Shown here: piece after piece, positions 7,892-16,134 of the stretch
Layout of the letters: each line of letters begins with the position of its first letter
How positions within the stretch are numbered: the stretch's first letter is position 1
Assembly (NCBI GenBank): GCA_902518985.1
Contig: CABYIF010000012.1
Span: 1 to 42,250 of the forward strand
Origin: an uncultured Alphaproteobacteria bacterium
Lineage (GTDB): Bacteria; Pseudomonadota; Alphaproteobacteria; HIMB59; GCA-002718135
Length of the DNA: 42,250 nt
Reading direction: 5' to 3'
The notes under the pieces: model-generated
What the model was told of the DNA's origin: nothing
The model's input: the letters and a program-made list of their open reading frames with translations, nothing else
The model's database searches: none
Program-made: the position numbers and the translations under genes

Positions 7892-9868
7892 TTGGACAAA
7901 AATCAAAATATTATAAATTTAAGTAATCTTTCAAATTGTATTCGTTTTTTATCAATTGATGCGGTACAAAAAGCAAAATCAGGTCACCCAGGCATGCCAA
8001 TGGGTATGTCAGACATTGCTACTATTCTTTTTAAAAATCATTTGAAATTTGATCCCAATAATCCAGATTGGATTGATCGAGATAGATTTGTTGTTTCTAA
8101 TGGTCATGGATCTATGCTTCTTTACTCCTGTTTGTATTTATTGGGATATTCAGGTATCACTCTAGAAAATATTAAAAATTTCCGACAACTTAACAATCCA
8201 ACGGCTGGACATCCAGAATTTGGAACGATACCCGGAATAGAAACTACAACGGGACCATTATCACAAGGTCTCTCTAATGCTGTGGGATTTGCAATTGCTG
8301 AAAAAAAATTATCTTCAAAATTTACAAGTGATCTAATTAATCACTATACATATGTTTTTGCTGGAGATGGCTGTTTAATGGAAGGTCTTAGTCATGAAGC
8401 TTGTAGTCTTGCTGGACATTTAAAATTAAATAAGTTGATTATGTTTTTTGATGATAATGCAATTTCAATTGATGGTTCAACTGAATTATCAACTTCTGAT
8501 GATATTAAAAAAAGATTTGAGTCATATAACTGGAATTATATTAGAATTGATGGTCATAACTTTGAAGAAATTGATAAAGCAATTTTTGATGCTAAAAAAA
8601 GTTCATTACCTACAATAATAGCATGTAAGACTACCATAGGCTACGGTTCTCCAAATAAGTCTGGAAAGGCTTCTTCTCATGGATCTCCTCTTGGTGAAGA
8701 AGAAATTGAACTTGTTAGGAAAGAATTAAATTGGAACTATAAACCTTTTGAAATTCCAGTTGATTTAAAAAAAGAATGGAGAGAATTCCATATAAGAAAT
8801 GTTAAAACAAGAGAAGATTGGCTAATCAAAAACTCTCAAGAATTAAAAAATGAAGATTATAAAAATTATTTTTTAAATAATAAAAATAATGAATTAACTA
8901 AAGATATTATTGAATTTAAAAATACTCATTTTAAAGAAAACACAATTTGTGCAACGAGAAAAGCAAGTGAATTATCAATTAATTTAATATCTAATCATAA
9001 GCCAAACCTTTTTGGAGGTTCTGCTGATCTCACAGGCTCCAATAACACAAAAGGTAAACAAATGAGAGTAATAAATGCTGATGATTTTAGTGGCAGCTAT
9101 ATTCACTATGGAATAAGAGAACACGCAATGGCTGGTATTATGAATGGAATAGCCTTACATGGTGGCTTAAGACCATATGGTGGAACATTTTTAGTATTTT
9201 CAGATTACTGCAGACCCTCTATGAGATTATCTGCTCTAATGAATATACCAGTTATTTATGTCATGACTCATGACTCAATAGGTTTAGGTGAAGATGGACC
9301 AACACACCAACCAATTGAACATTTAGCTAGCTTAAGAGCTATTCCTAACATAACAATTATTAGACCCTGTGATATTATAGAAACCATTGAGGCGTGGGAG
9401 ATAGCATTGAATAATTCAGGACCAACTGTTCTAGTGCTTACACGTCAAGATTTACAACTAATACAAAAAAATAATAGAAAAGATAATTTTGTAAAAAAAG
9501 GTGCATATTTAGTTATAAATTTCGATAAATATGATGCTACAATTTTAGCTTCTGGATCAGAGGTTGAAATTGCTTGTTCTGCTTCAAATAAGTTAAAAAA
9601 ATATAATAATTTGAATGTACGAGTAGTAAGTATTCCATCTTTTGAATTATTTGAAAAAAATGAAATTGAATATAAAAAAAATATTTTGGGAAATAAGCCT
9701 ATTTTTGGAATTGAAGCTGGAGTTATTAATGGATGGGAAAAATATTTAGATGAAAAAAACTTTGTTGGTATGTCAACATTTGGGGAGAGCGGTCCATACA
9801 AAGAATTATATAGACATTTTAAAATAACTGATGACAACTTGATTGAAATAGTAGCAAATAATTTATAA
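7892..9868 (+). CDS. tkt: Transketolase
   Basis: The ThDP-dependent enzyme of the non-oxidative pentose phosphate pathway, moving two-carbon ketol units between sugar phosphates. The frame is open from 7781, but I place the start at TTG 7892. AGAAGG lies 8 bases upstream, the resulting 658-residue length is normal, and the N-terminus then reads DKNQNIINLSNLSNCIRFLS, like other transketolases. From that start, visible motifs are KSGHPGMPMGM (near 28-38), the ThDP motif GDGCLMEG followed by SHEACSLAGH, the IREHAMAGIMNG pyrimidine-domain segment and HDSIGLGEDGPTHQPIEHL. It leads a plus-strand run with gap 18 bases downstream and is divergent from the DUF4164 gene (47 bases between proposed starts). 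Confidence 0.95.
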   Translation: MDKNQNIINLSNLSNCIRFLSIDAVQKAKSGHPGMPMGMSDIATILFKNHLKFDPNNPDWIDRDRFVVSNGHGSMLLYSCLYLLGYSGITLENIKNFRQLNNPTAGHPEFGTIPGIETTTGPLSQGLSNAVGFAIAEKKLSSKFTSDLINHYTYVFAGDGCLMEGLSHEACSLAGHLKLNKLIMFFDDNAISIDGSTELSTSDDIKKRFESYNWNYIRIDGHNFEEIDKAIFDAKKSSLPTIIACKTTIGYGSPNKSGKASSHGSPLGEEEIELVRKELNWNYKPFEIPVDLKKEWREFHIRNVKTREDWLIKNSQELKNEDYKNYFLNNKNNELTKDIIEFKNTHFKENTICATRKASELSINLISNHKPNLFGGSADLTGSNNTKGKQMRVINADDFSGSYIHYGIREHAMAGIMNGIALHGGLRPYGGTFLVFSDYCRPSMRLSALMNIPVIYVMTHDSIGLGEDGPTHQPIEHLASLRAIPNITIIRPCDIIETIEAWEIALNNSGPTVLVLTRQDLQLIQKNNRKDNFVKKGAYLVINFDKYDATILASGSEVEIACSASNKLKKYNNLNVRVVSIPSFELFEKNEIEYKKNILGNKPIFGIEAGVINGWEKYLDEKNFVGMSTFGESGPYKELYRHFKITDDNLIEIVANNL

Positions 9869-9886
9869 TTAGTAGGAATAAATATT

Positions 9887-10891
9887 ATGAGAATAGCAAT
9901 AAATGGATTTGGAAGAATTGGAAAATTAGTTTTTAGAGCTTTTTTAGAGAGAAGCCTTAAAAATATTGAAGTTGTAGCAATTAATGAATTGGGCAGTATT
10001 GATTCTAGTATTCATTTATTAAAATATGATAGCGTTCATGGAATAATTTCAACAAATATTTCTAGAACAAAAAAAGGAATCAAAGTTGGGAAAAACAATA
10101 TTAATTTATATTCTGAAAAGGATCCTGGTAAACTTCCCTGGAAATCAGAAGAAATTGATATTGTTTTAGAATGCAGCGGAGTATTTACCTCCAAAGAAAA
10201 GGCCTTGGCTCACATAAATGCTGGTGCAAAAAAAGTAATAATATCTGCCCCAGCGTCAAACGTTGATAAAACAATCGTCCAAGGTGTTAATAATCAGGAA
10301 TTAACAAAAAAACATAATATAATTTCAAACGGTTCGTGCACAACCAATTGTCTAGCGCCTTTGGCAATGGTACTTGATAAAAGTTTAGGAATTGAAAGTG
10401 GCTTTATGACTACAATACATAGTTATACTGGAGATCAAAGAACTGTAGATCAGGCTCATAGTGATTTAAGAAGGGCAAGAGCTGCTGCGGAGTCAATGAT
10501 TCCAACTTCAACAGGTGCAGCAAAAGCACTGAGTTTAGTTTTACCAAATCTGACTGGCAAACTTGATGGTACAGCAATTAGGGTGCCAACCCCTAATGTT
10601 TCATTAATTGATTTTACTTTTATAAGTAAGAAAAAAACAAGTGCAGAAAAAATTAACTCTGTAGTTTTAAAAGCTTCAAAGTCTAAAAGGCTTAAAAACA
10701 TTCTAACTACTAATAATTTACCATTAGTTTCTGTTGATTTTAATCACAATGCTAGCAGTTCAATTTTTGATACAACGCAAACACAAGTTGTTAGAAATAA
10801 GCTTTGTAGAGTTTTATCTTGGTATGATAATGAGTGGGGTTTCTCAAATAGAATGATCGATACCATGCTAAATCTAAAAAAATATATTTAG
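9887..10891 (+). CDS. gap: Glyceraldehyde-3-phosphate dehydrogenase
   Basis: A 334-residue phosphorylating GAPDH. The NAD-binding motif is INGFGRIG (5-12), the catalytic motif NGSCTTNCLAP has Cys151, and the conserved substrate region IHSYTGDQRTVD is followed by the S-loop-type segment RRARAAAESMIPTSTGAAKA. The C-terminal WYDNEWGFSNRM is intact. Residues after the Rossmann strand read INEL rather than the usual NDL. This also occurs in erythrose-4-phosphate dehydrogenase, but the rest (for example STGAAKA and the SYTGDQR region) is GAPDH-like. It serves glycolysis and gluconeogenesis and sits directly after tkt. The phosphoglycerate kinase gene that often follows is not present here. Confidence 0.94.
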   Translation: MRIAINGFGRIGKLVFRAFLERSLKNIEVVAINELGSIDSSIHLLKYDSVHGIISTNISRTKKGIKVGKNNINLYSEKDPGKLPWKSEEIDIVLECSGVFTSKEKALAHINAGAKKVIISAPASNVDKTIVQGVNNQELTKKHNIISNGSCTTNCLAPLAMVLDKSLGIESGFMTTIHSYTGDQRTVDQAHSDLRRARAAAESMIPTSTGAAKALSLVLPNLTGKLDGTAIRVPTPNVSLIDFTFISKKKTSAEKINSVVLKASKSKRLKNILTTNNLPLVSVDFNHNASSSIFDTTQTQVVRNKLCRVLSWYDNEWGFSNRMIDTMLNLKKYI

Positions 10892-11280
10892 TGTTAAAAA
10901 AAAAATGTTTTTCAATTGATACTTATTTACAATTTCAAAAATTAATCGAATTTAAAAATAATAAACGTAAGATATTTATAATTTTCATAAAAAATAATTT
11001 AATAAAAGGTTTTGGAACTATTTGGCTTAATCAATTTATTAAACTTATTAAAAAAAACTATTCTGAATACAATATAAAATTTTATGTTGATGCTGGCAGA
11101 GATCAAGGATTATCACTTTTAATTTTAAACGAAAATATTGATTATTTAAAAATTAAAACAAACAAAATTATATTAAATAAAATACGACAAATAGCCAAAA
11201 AAAATAAAGTTTTATTAAATCCAAATTTTAATATACTAGATGTCTCGAAAATTAAAAATTATGAAAACTTAAAATTATGA
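10891..11280 (+). CDS. Conserved alphaproteobacterial protein of unknown function
   Basis: A 129-residue protein starting at GTG 10891, which overlaps the gap stop by one base, and ending in a 4-base ATGA overlap with efp. No named domain is recognised. The pattern is an alpha/beta one: a hydrophobic strand (KIFIIFIKN), then KGFGTIWLNQFIKLIKK and a strand IKFYVDAGRDQGLSLLIL with the polar DAGRDQG turn, then INxxIDYLKI. This resembles a family of short alphaproteobacterial proteins with a strand-D(C/A)G-x-x-x-G-x-x-L turn found near glycolytic genes; that match is from memory. The tight packing between gap and efp argues that it is translated. Confidence 0.6.
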   Translation: MLKKKCFSIDTYLQFQKLIEFKNNKRKIFIIFIKNNLIKGFGTIWLNQFIKLIKKNYSEYNIKFYVDAGRDQGLSLLILNENIDYLKIKTNKIILNKIRQIAKKNKVLLNPNFNILDVSKIKNYENLKL

Positions 11281-11846
11281 AAATTGGTGGTAATGAAATT
11301 AAAGTTGGCAATATTTTAGAAATTGATAATAAACTTTGGCGTGTTTTAAAAACCCAACATACTCAACCTGGTAAAGGTGGTGCCTATATTCAAGCTGAAC
11401 TTAAAGAAATTAAAGAAGGAACAAAAATGAATTCAAGATTTAGATCTTCTGAGTCAGTAGAAAGGGCCATACTTGATGAAAAAAAATTTCAATACTTATA
11501 TGAAGATAATGAGAAATTTATCTTCATGGATCAACAAACTTTTGAACAAATTGAATTAGGTTCTGACCTAATACCCCAAGATCAGTCAAAATTTTTAATA
11601 GAAAATGATGAAGTCGTTTTACAATTTTATAATGAAAAAGCAGTTGGTTTAGAATTACCAGATAATATTACTTTAGAAGTAATTGAAACAGAGGGAGTTG
11701 TAAAAGGTCAAACTGCTGCATCATCTTATAAACCTGCTATTTTAGAAAGAGGTATAAAAACTACAGTTCCACAATTTATTGCTATTAATGACAGGATAGT
11801 AATTAGTACAATTGATAGCAGTTATATAGAAAAAGCAAAAAATTGA
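11277..11846 (+). CDS. efp: Translation elongation factor P
   Basis: A 189-residue three-domain EF-P that enters the ribosomal E site and relieves stalling at polyproline stretches. The domain I loop contains PGKGGAY with Lys33, the position that carries beta-lysyl or other modification in relatives. The domain II/III boundary contains GLELPDNITLEVIETEGVVKG, and the C-terminus carries PQFIAINDRIVISTIDSSYIEKA. The length is standard. It overlaps both neighbours by 4 bases or fewer (ATGA with the unknown gene; TTGA with the phosphatase gene), indicating an operon. Confidence 0.97.
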   Translation: MKIGGNEIKVGNILEIDNKLWRVLKTQHTQPGKGGAYIQAELKEIKEGTKMNSRFRSSESVERAILDEKKFQYLYEDNEKFIFMDQQTFEQIELGSDLIPQDQSKFLIENDEVVLQFYNEKAVGLELPDNITLEVIETEGVVKGQTAASSYKPAILERGIKTTVPQFIAINDRIVISTIDSSYIEKAKN

Positions 11847-12622
11847 TACAACCAGCTGTAATTAATATTTTTGAAAAAGCTGCTAAAAAAGCAGGTAAAC
11901 TGTTAATTAGAGATTTTGGTGAGATTGAAAATTTACAAATTGAGTCTAAATCGATAGGTGATTTCGTCACAAATGCTGATTTAAAAGTAGAAAAAAGTTT
12001 GTTAGAAACTCTCAAATACTACTATCCAAATTATTCATACATTACTGAAGAAAGTGGCAAAATAGAAGGAGATCACAATACTATAATTATAGATCCAATT
12101 GACGGTACTTCTAATTTTATTCATGGAATTCCTCATGTTGGAATAGTTATTGCCAAAATGACTGATAATGAAATCACAGATGGAGTAATATATAATCCAA
12201 TTTTGAATGAATTTTTTTGGTCATCAAAGGGAAAGGGTTCTTGGTGCAATGAGAGGAGACTAAGGGTATCAAATCGGTCAACCTTGACTGATTGTTTAAT
12301 TGGAACTGGTTTACCATTTGGAAATCGAACTTATGAAGGCTATTTAAATGAAGTTGATGAAATTTTAAAAACGACAGCTGGGGTGAGAAGATTAGGTGCT
12401 GCTGGCCTTGACCTTGCTTATGTTGCTGCAGGAAAACTTGATGGTTTTTGGGAAAAAGATCTAAATCTTTGGGATATTTCTTCTGGAGTGCTGTTAGTTA
12501 AGGAAGCAGGAGGAAGAGTATCAAAAATGAACGGTGAAGATTGGAAAGTAGAGTCCAGAGATATATTGGCCTCAAACACCAAAATACACAAAGATCTAAC
12601 TCAAAAACTTTCTTTACTTTAA
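11843..12622 (+). CDS. suhB: Inositol monophosphatase family protein (SuhB-like)
   Basis: A 259-residue Mg-dependent sugar/inositol phosphatase. Metal-binding motifs are EESG (Glu70), IDPIDGTSNF (83-92, Asp84 and Asp87) and the C-terminal LNLWDISSGVLLVKEAGG. The start is a TTG at 11843 overlapping the efp stop; no in-frame ATG would preserve the N-terminal helix (VINIFEKAAKKAGKLLIRDFG). SuhB homologues dephosphorylate inositol-1-phosphate, and in E. coli SuhB also participates in rRNA antitermination. The sequence supports the enzyme fold but not a specific substrate. The efp-suhB order is common in alphaproteobacteria. Confidence 0.92.
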   Translation: MIQPAVINIFEKAAKKAGKLLIRDFGEIENLQIESKSIGDFVTNADLKVEKSLLETLKYYYPNYSYITEESGKIEGDHNTIIIDPIDGTSNFIHGIPHVGIVIAKMTDNEITDGVIYNPILNEFFWSSKGKGSWCNERRLRVSNRSTLTDCLIGTGLPFGNRTYEGYLNEVDEILKTTAGVRRLGAAGLDLAYVAAGKLDGFWEKDLNLWDISSGVLLVKEAGGRVSKMNGEDWKVESRDILASNTKIHKDLTQKLSLL

Positions 12623-12647
12623 TACTTAATTAAATATAAGCAATTTT

Positions 12648-12872
12648 ATGAAAAAGAAAATACATCCTGATTACCACGAGATAAATGTTTTAATGACAGA
12701 TGGATCTACATTTAAAACAAGATCAACATGGGGTAAGGAGTCAGATACACTTAAATTAGAAATAGACTCAAAGTCACATCCTGCTTGGACTGGTGGAAAA
12801 TCTAGTTTAAATGAAACTGAAGGTCAGGTAGCTAGATTCCAAAAAAGATTTAAAGGTCTAAAAATAAAGTAA
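12648..12872 (+). CDS. rpmE: 50S ribosomal protein L31 (zinc-free form)
   Basis: A 74-residue protein with the L31 start [12 protein letters not shown], central [23 protein letters not shown] and terminal [12 protein letters not shown]. None of the four zinc-binding cysteines of the C+ type is present (no Cys at all), as is usual in alphaproteobacteria. It follows suhB by 25 bases and converges with the DUF1192 gene 3 bases after its stop. Confidence 0.96.
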   Translation: MKKKIHPDYHEINVLMTDGSTFKTRSTWGKESDTLKLEIDSKSHPAWTGGKSSLNETEGQVARFQKRFKGLKIK

Positions 12873-12875
12873 TTT

Positions 12876-13058
12876 TTATTTAAAATAATTTTCAGCATCT
12901 TTTTTAAAATTATCCTTTTTATTAATCTCTAAATTGACTCGATCTATTTCTTGATTTAATTCTTCAATATATTTTTTTAAATCATCAACACTAAAGTCAT
13001 CTAAGTTTAAAATTTTAACTGTTTTCTTTGTTTCATCTATTTCAAAAAAATCTACCAT
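12876..13058 (-). CDS. DUF1192-like small coiled-coil protein
   Basis: A 60-residue acidic protein with a short N-terminal segment, the core LDDFSVDDLKKYIEELNQEI, and a helix ending in a C-terminal FKKDAENYFK. The S-V-D-(D/E)-L-x-x-x-I-x-x-L-x-x-E-I pattern with the terminal AxxFFK-like end matches DUF1192, a family of small alphaproteobacterial proteins of unknown function. It is divergent from trcR with a 51-base shared upstream region. Confidence 0.7.
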   Translation of the reverse strand: MVDFFEIDETKKTVKILNLDDFSVDDLKKYIEELNQEIDRVNLEINKKDNFKKDAENYFK

Positions 13059-13109
13059 ACTCGAATTATTTTATATCTATATTTAATATTTATATTATAA
13101 GGAAAAATT

Positions 13110-13652
13110 ATGAAATATCCACTTATGCCTAAAGCTACCGCAATTTGGCTTGTTGAAAATACTGCTCTCAGTTTTAATCAAATATCTGAATTTTGTGGCC
13201 TTCATGAATTAGAGGTTCAGGGAATAGCAGATGGGGATGTTGCTGTGGGTATGAGAGGTTTTGATCCGATTGACAATAAACAACTCACAAAAGAAGAAAT
13301 AGAAAGATGCGAAAAAGACAATGCTGCAAAATTAACACTTATCAAATCTCAAGTAATTGATGAATTACCCCCTAGAAAGAAAGATACTAAGTACACCCCT
13401 CTTTCACTAAGACAAGAAAAACCTTATGCAATACTCTGGCTAATTAAAAGATATCCAAGTGAACTAAGTAGCTCACAAATTGCTAGACTTACAGGATCAA
13501 CCAAAAATACAGTAGATGCTATTCGAAACGGTACATATAGAGAGGCTGTTCTTGAAGCCAAAAGTCCGATGGATGTAGGTCTGTGCACTTATAAAGATTT
13601 AGAAAAAACATTAAATCGTACGAGAACAAAAAAAGAGCCAACTGAAAACTAA
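13110..13652 (+). CDS. trcR: TrcR/DUF1013 family cell cycle transcriptional regulator
   Basis: A 180-residue protein with the DUF1013 signature start PLMPKATAIWLVENTALSF, followed by a helix-turn-helix-like QISEFCGLHELEVQGIADGD and GMRGFDPIDNKQLT. A second repeat near the C-terminal third (PYAILWLIKRYPSELSSSQIARLTGSTKNTVDAIRN) again looks like a helix-turn-helix. The Caulobacter homologue TrcR is a transcription factor of the cell-cycle network, and the family is nearly confined to alphaproteobacteria. A Shine-Dalgarno (AAGG) lies just before the ATG. Its stop overlaps the stop of the convergent DUF2878 gene. Confidence 0.85.
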   Translation: MKYPLMPKATAIWLVENTALSFNQISEFCGLHELEVQGIADGDVAVGMRGFDPIDNKQLTKEEIERCEKDNAAKLTLIKSQVIDELPPRKKDTKYTPLSLRQEKPYAILWLIKRYPSELSSSQIARLTGSTKNTVDAIRNGTYREAVLEAKSPMDVGLCTYKDLEKTLNRTRTKKEPTEN

Positions 13653-14161
13653 TTTTTTTTTAATATAATATTTAGATAATAATACATTAACAACATCCAA
13701 AAAATAACCATTATTATAAAAAATAATACTAAGTTATTAATTGCAATAATGCCAATTGGTTGCCCAAGAAAGTATGTTAACGGTCCTAATATACCACTTA
13801 AAATAATGCCAGTAAGTTTATAATTTTTAAATAAAATTAATATTTCATCAAATAAAGTAGAAAAACTTAACCACAAGATAATCATCCAAGCAGGTAATGT
13901 GCCTAAAATTATTGAAGAATTGAATTCATAGATAGAAGAAAAAACCATAATTGTATCAAAACAATATCCCGGCACTGCTATTAACAAACTAATTTTTATG
14001 AAGTTTAATTTATTTGAATTAATATAAAAATAAAACAATAAATATATACTTCCTAAATAAATACCAAGTAGGGGTTCATTAAATTTATTTTCACCAAAAA
14101 CACATGCGAGCCATGTTAATTGATATCCAGTCAATGTAAAAAAAACTTTTAATTTATTCAT
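13649..14161 (-). CDS. DUF2878-like integral membrane protein
   Basis: A 170-residue very hydrophobic protein with about five to six membrane helices (roughly 7-20, 29-47, 54-75, 85-105, 112-130 and 140-165). Polar features kept in the membrane include YQLTWLACVFGE near the N-terminus, LPAWMIILWLSFSTLF and GPLTYFLGQPIGI. This pattern, together with its place at the end of the photolyase / lipid-methyltransferase cluster, suggests DUF2878; the biochemical role is unknown. It follows the methyltransferase gene after 3 bases, so it is the last gene of that operon. Confidence 0.65.
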   Translation of the reverse strand: MNKLKVFFTLTGYQLTWLACVFGENKFNEPLLGIYLGSIYLLFYFYINSNKLNFIKISLLIAVPGYCFDTIMVFSSIYEFNSSIILGTLPAWMIILWLSFSTLFDEILILFKNYKLTGIILSGILGPLTYFLGQPIGIIAINNLVLFFIIMVIFWMLLMYYYLNIILKKN

Positions 14162-14164
14162 TGT

Positions 14165-15358
14165 CTATTTTTTAATTAAAAAATGCGAAACATCAGTAGT
14201 GCTACTTAAAAAACCTGTTTCACAATAAGAAAAGTAAAATTCCCACATTCTTTTAAATTTCTTATCAAATCCAATTGTGGAAACATCTTTCCATGAGTCT
14301 TGGAACTGAGAATTCCATATATTTAAAGTTTTTGCATAAGATTTTCCAAAACTTAATAACTCAATACATTTTAGCCCTACTTCTCTTGCACTAACTTCTA
14401 ATTGTTTTTTTGTTGGCAACATCCCTCCCGGAAAAATATATTGTTGAATAAAATCTGGCCTATTTTGATAATTTTCAGCTCTTTTTTCATTTATTGTTAT
14501 AATCTGTAAAGCAGCCATACCACTCTCAGAAAGTGAATTTCGAATTACATCAAAGTAATTTTTCCAATATTTTTTTCCAACGGCTTCAAACATTTCAATT
14601 GATACTATGTTCGAATATTTTGTATTAATATCTCTATAATCTTTGAATTGAACCTCAACTTTTTCTGACAATCCTTCTTTTTGAATTTTTCTTGCTGTAT
14701 AGTTGTATTGCTCTTTTGAAATTGTTATTGCATCAATTTTACATTTATAGTTTTTTGCTAAGAAACTTGAGAAGCCTCCCCACCCACAGCCGATCTCTAA
14801 AGTTTTTGAGTTTTCAGTCAAAGATAATGAATCTGCAATTTTTTTATATTTATTTATCTGTGCATCAGATAAGTTAGTGTTTTTATTATCAAAGATTGCT
14901 GATGAATAGGTCATGCTTTGATCTAGCCATTTTTCATAAAACTTATTACCTAGATCATAGTGATATCTTATATTTTTTTTGCTTTGTGATTTTGAATTAT
15001 CTTTTAAAAAATGTTTAATTTTAGATAGTGTTGAATAAAGTATATTTGAATTAATATTTTCTAAAAAATAATTTTCGTTTTGATGGGATAACATTAATAA
15101 ATTAGTAAGGTTTGGAGTAGAATAAAAACCTTTAATATAGGCTTCTGCATAACCTACTGACCCTCTTTTAAAGATATATGATATAAAATTATAATTATGT
15201 ATTTTAATATATGCTATTAAACCCTCTTTAATTCCAGAATAAATTTTTTTTTCACCTGAGGGAAATTCTACATATAAAGTTCCATATTTAATTTTAGATA
15301 AAAAATTATTCAAAATTTTTTCTAATGTTTTATCAATATTATTTTTAAAAAAATTCAT
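14165..15358 (-). CDS. Cyclopropane-fatty-acid-synthase-family SAM methyltransferase
   Basis: A 397-residue COG2230 enzyme that should transfer a methyl group from SAM to the double bond of a membrane phospholipid acyl chain. The N-terminal lipid-binding part is followed by RYHYDLGNKFYEKWLD (131-146), the SAM motif LEIGCGWGG (187-195) and EMFEAVG (255-261). Compared with E. coli Cfa, the active-site Cys139 (QYSCAYW) is Ser here (MTYSSAIF, 149-156), and the His266 of LLHTIG is Gln (ALQIITI); Glu239 and a Tyr aligned with Tyr317 are kept. Cys139 and His266 help bind the catalytic bicarbonate in E. coli. The product may therefore be a methyl-branched, methylene or furan-precursor acid rather than a cyclopropane; this is inference. 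It sits 2 bases after DUF1365. Confidence 0.88.
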   Translation of the reverse strand: MNFFKNNIDKTLEKILNNFLSKIKYGTLYVEFPSGEKKIYSGIKEGLIAYIKIHNYNFISYIFKRGSVGYAEAYIKGFYSTPNLTNLLMLSHQNENYFLENINSNILYSTLSKIKHFLKDNSKSQSKKNIRYHYDLGNKFYEKWLDQSMTYSSAIFDNKNTNLSDAQINKYKKIADSLSLTENSKTLEIGCGWGGFSSFLAKNYKCKIDAITISKEQYNYTARKIQKEGLSEKVEVQFKDYRDINTKYSNIVSIEMFEAVGKKYWKNYFDVIRNSLSESGMAALQIITINEKRAENYQNRPDFIQQYIFPGGMLPTKKQLEVSAREVGLKCIELLSFGKSYAKTLNIWNSQFQDSWKDVSTIGFDKKFKRMWEFYFSYCETGFLSSTTDVSHFLIKK

Positions 15359-15360
15359 GA

Positions 15361-16134
15361 CTAGAAAGATCCTTCAAAACTGACTGTATCATTTGGTTTT
15401 TTTTTCCTTGCATAGTACTTTCCACCCTTAAAAATAATCTTTAAAGCCTCATAAAGAATTCCAAACATAACCTTAAAACCTAATAATGGATTATATGAAA
15501 TAAATTTAAACATGTTTTTTGAGTTAAATTCAATGAATTTTCCATATTGAGAAGCTGTTAAAACTTTTTTATTATCTTTATCAAATAGATCAATATTAAT
15601 GTTTATCTGATTTTTAAACATATTGTTAAAAAATTTGTAGTAAGCCTCCATTTCAATAAATGGAGATACATAAAATTGTTTAGCACACTCATGTGATAAT
15701 TTAAATTCTTCTGAATCAGCTTCTCCTTTAAAAATATATGTATGTTGCTCATTTGTAGTATTTTTTACTTCGTAGAGTATTGAAATTAATTTGTTATTAT
15801 CAAAACAATATATAATAGATAAGGGATCAAATACATATCCTAGTATTCTTGGAAAACAAAGTATCATTATTTTTAAATTTTGATACTTAATTTTATATTT
15901 TGATAGAGACTCTATTACAAATGTTTTAATTGACCTTTGGTCTCTATAACCATGATCACAATCATAAAAAGAGAATAAATTAAAACCATTGATAGAGAAA
16001 AAATTATATTTTTTACCTATTTTGTTAAGTTCATCAATATTTAAATATAAGCTTGGAACTTTGTATTTTAAATTGTGCTTAAAAGGAATAAATCGTTTGT
16101 GAACAATACTTGATAATAATATTTGAGATGTCAT
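15361..16134 (-). CDS. DUF1365 family protein
   Basis: A 257-residue protein with the family layout: N-terminal LSSIVHKRFIPFKHNLKYKV, then YVFDPLSIIYCFD (about 109-121), EVKNTTNEQHTYIF and a C-terminal PLLGFKVMFGILYEALKIIFKGGKYYARKK. DUF1365 proteins occur almost always beside an FAD amine oxidase and a CFA-type methyltransferase, so a role in modifying unsaturated lipids is likely but unproven. Its start touches the stop of the amine oxidase gene (16134), and the methyltransferase starts 2 bases after it. Confidence 0.9.
   Translation of the reverse strand: MTSQILLSSIVHKRFIPFKHNLKYKVPSLYLNIDELNKIGKKYNFFSINGFNLFSFYDCDHGYRDQRSIKTFVIESLSKYKIKYQNLKIMILCFPRILGYVFDPLSIIYCFDNNKLISILYEVKNTTNEQHTYIFKGEADSEEFKLSHECAKQFYVSPFIEMEAYYKFFNNMFKNQININIDLFDKDNKKVLTASQYGKFIEFNSKNMFKFISYNPLLGFKVMFGILYEALKIIFKGGKYYARKKKPNDTVSFEGSF

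Noticed and set aside
9445-9837. 130-residue ORF antisense to the transketolase C-terminus
   Set aside because: Composition is that of a complement shadow, and the plus-strand frame is conserved throughout.
12648-12872. Loss of all zinc cysteines in L31 as a novelty
   Set aside because: The cysteine-free L31 form is usual in alphaproteobacteria and not specific to this organism.
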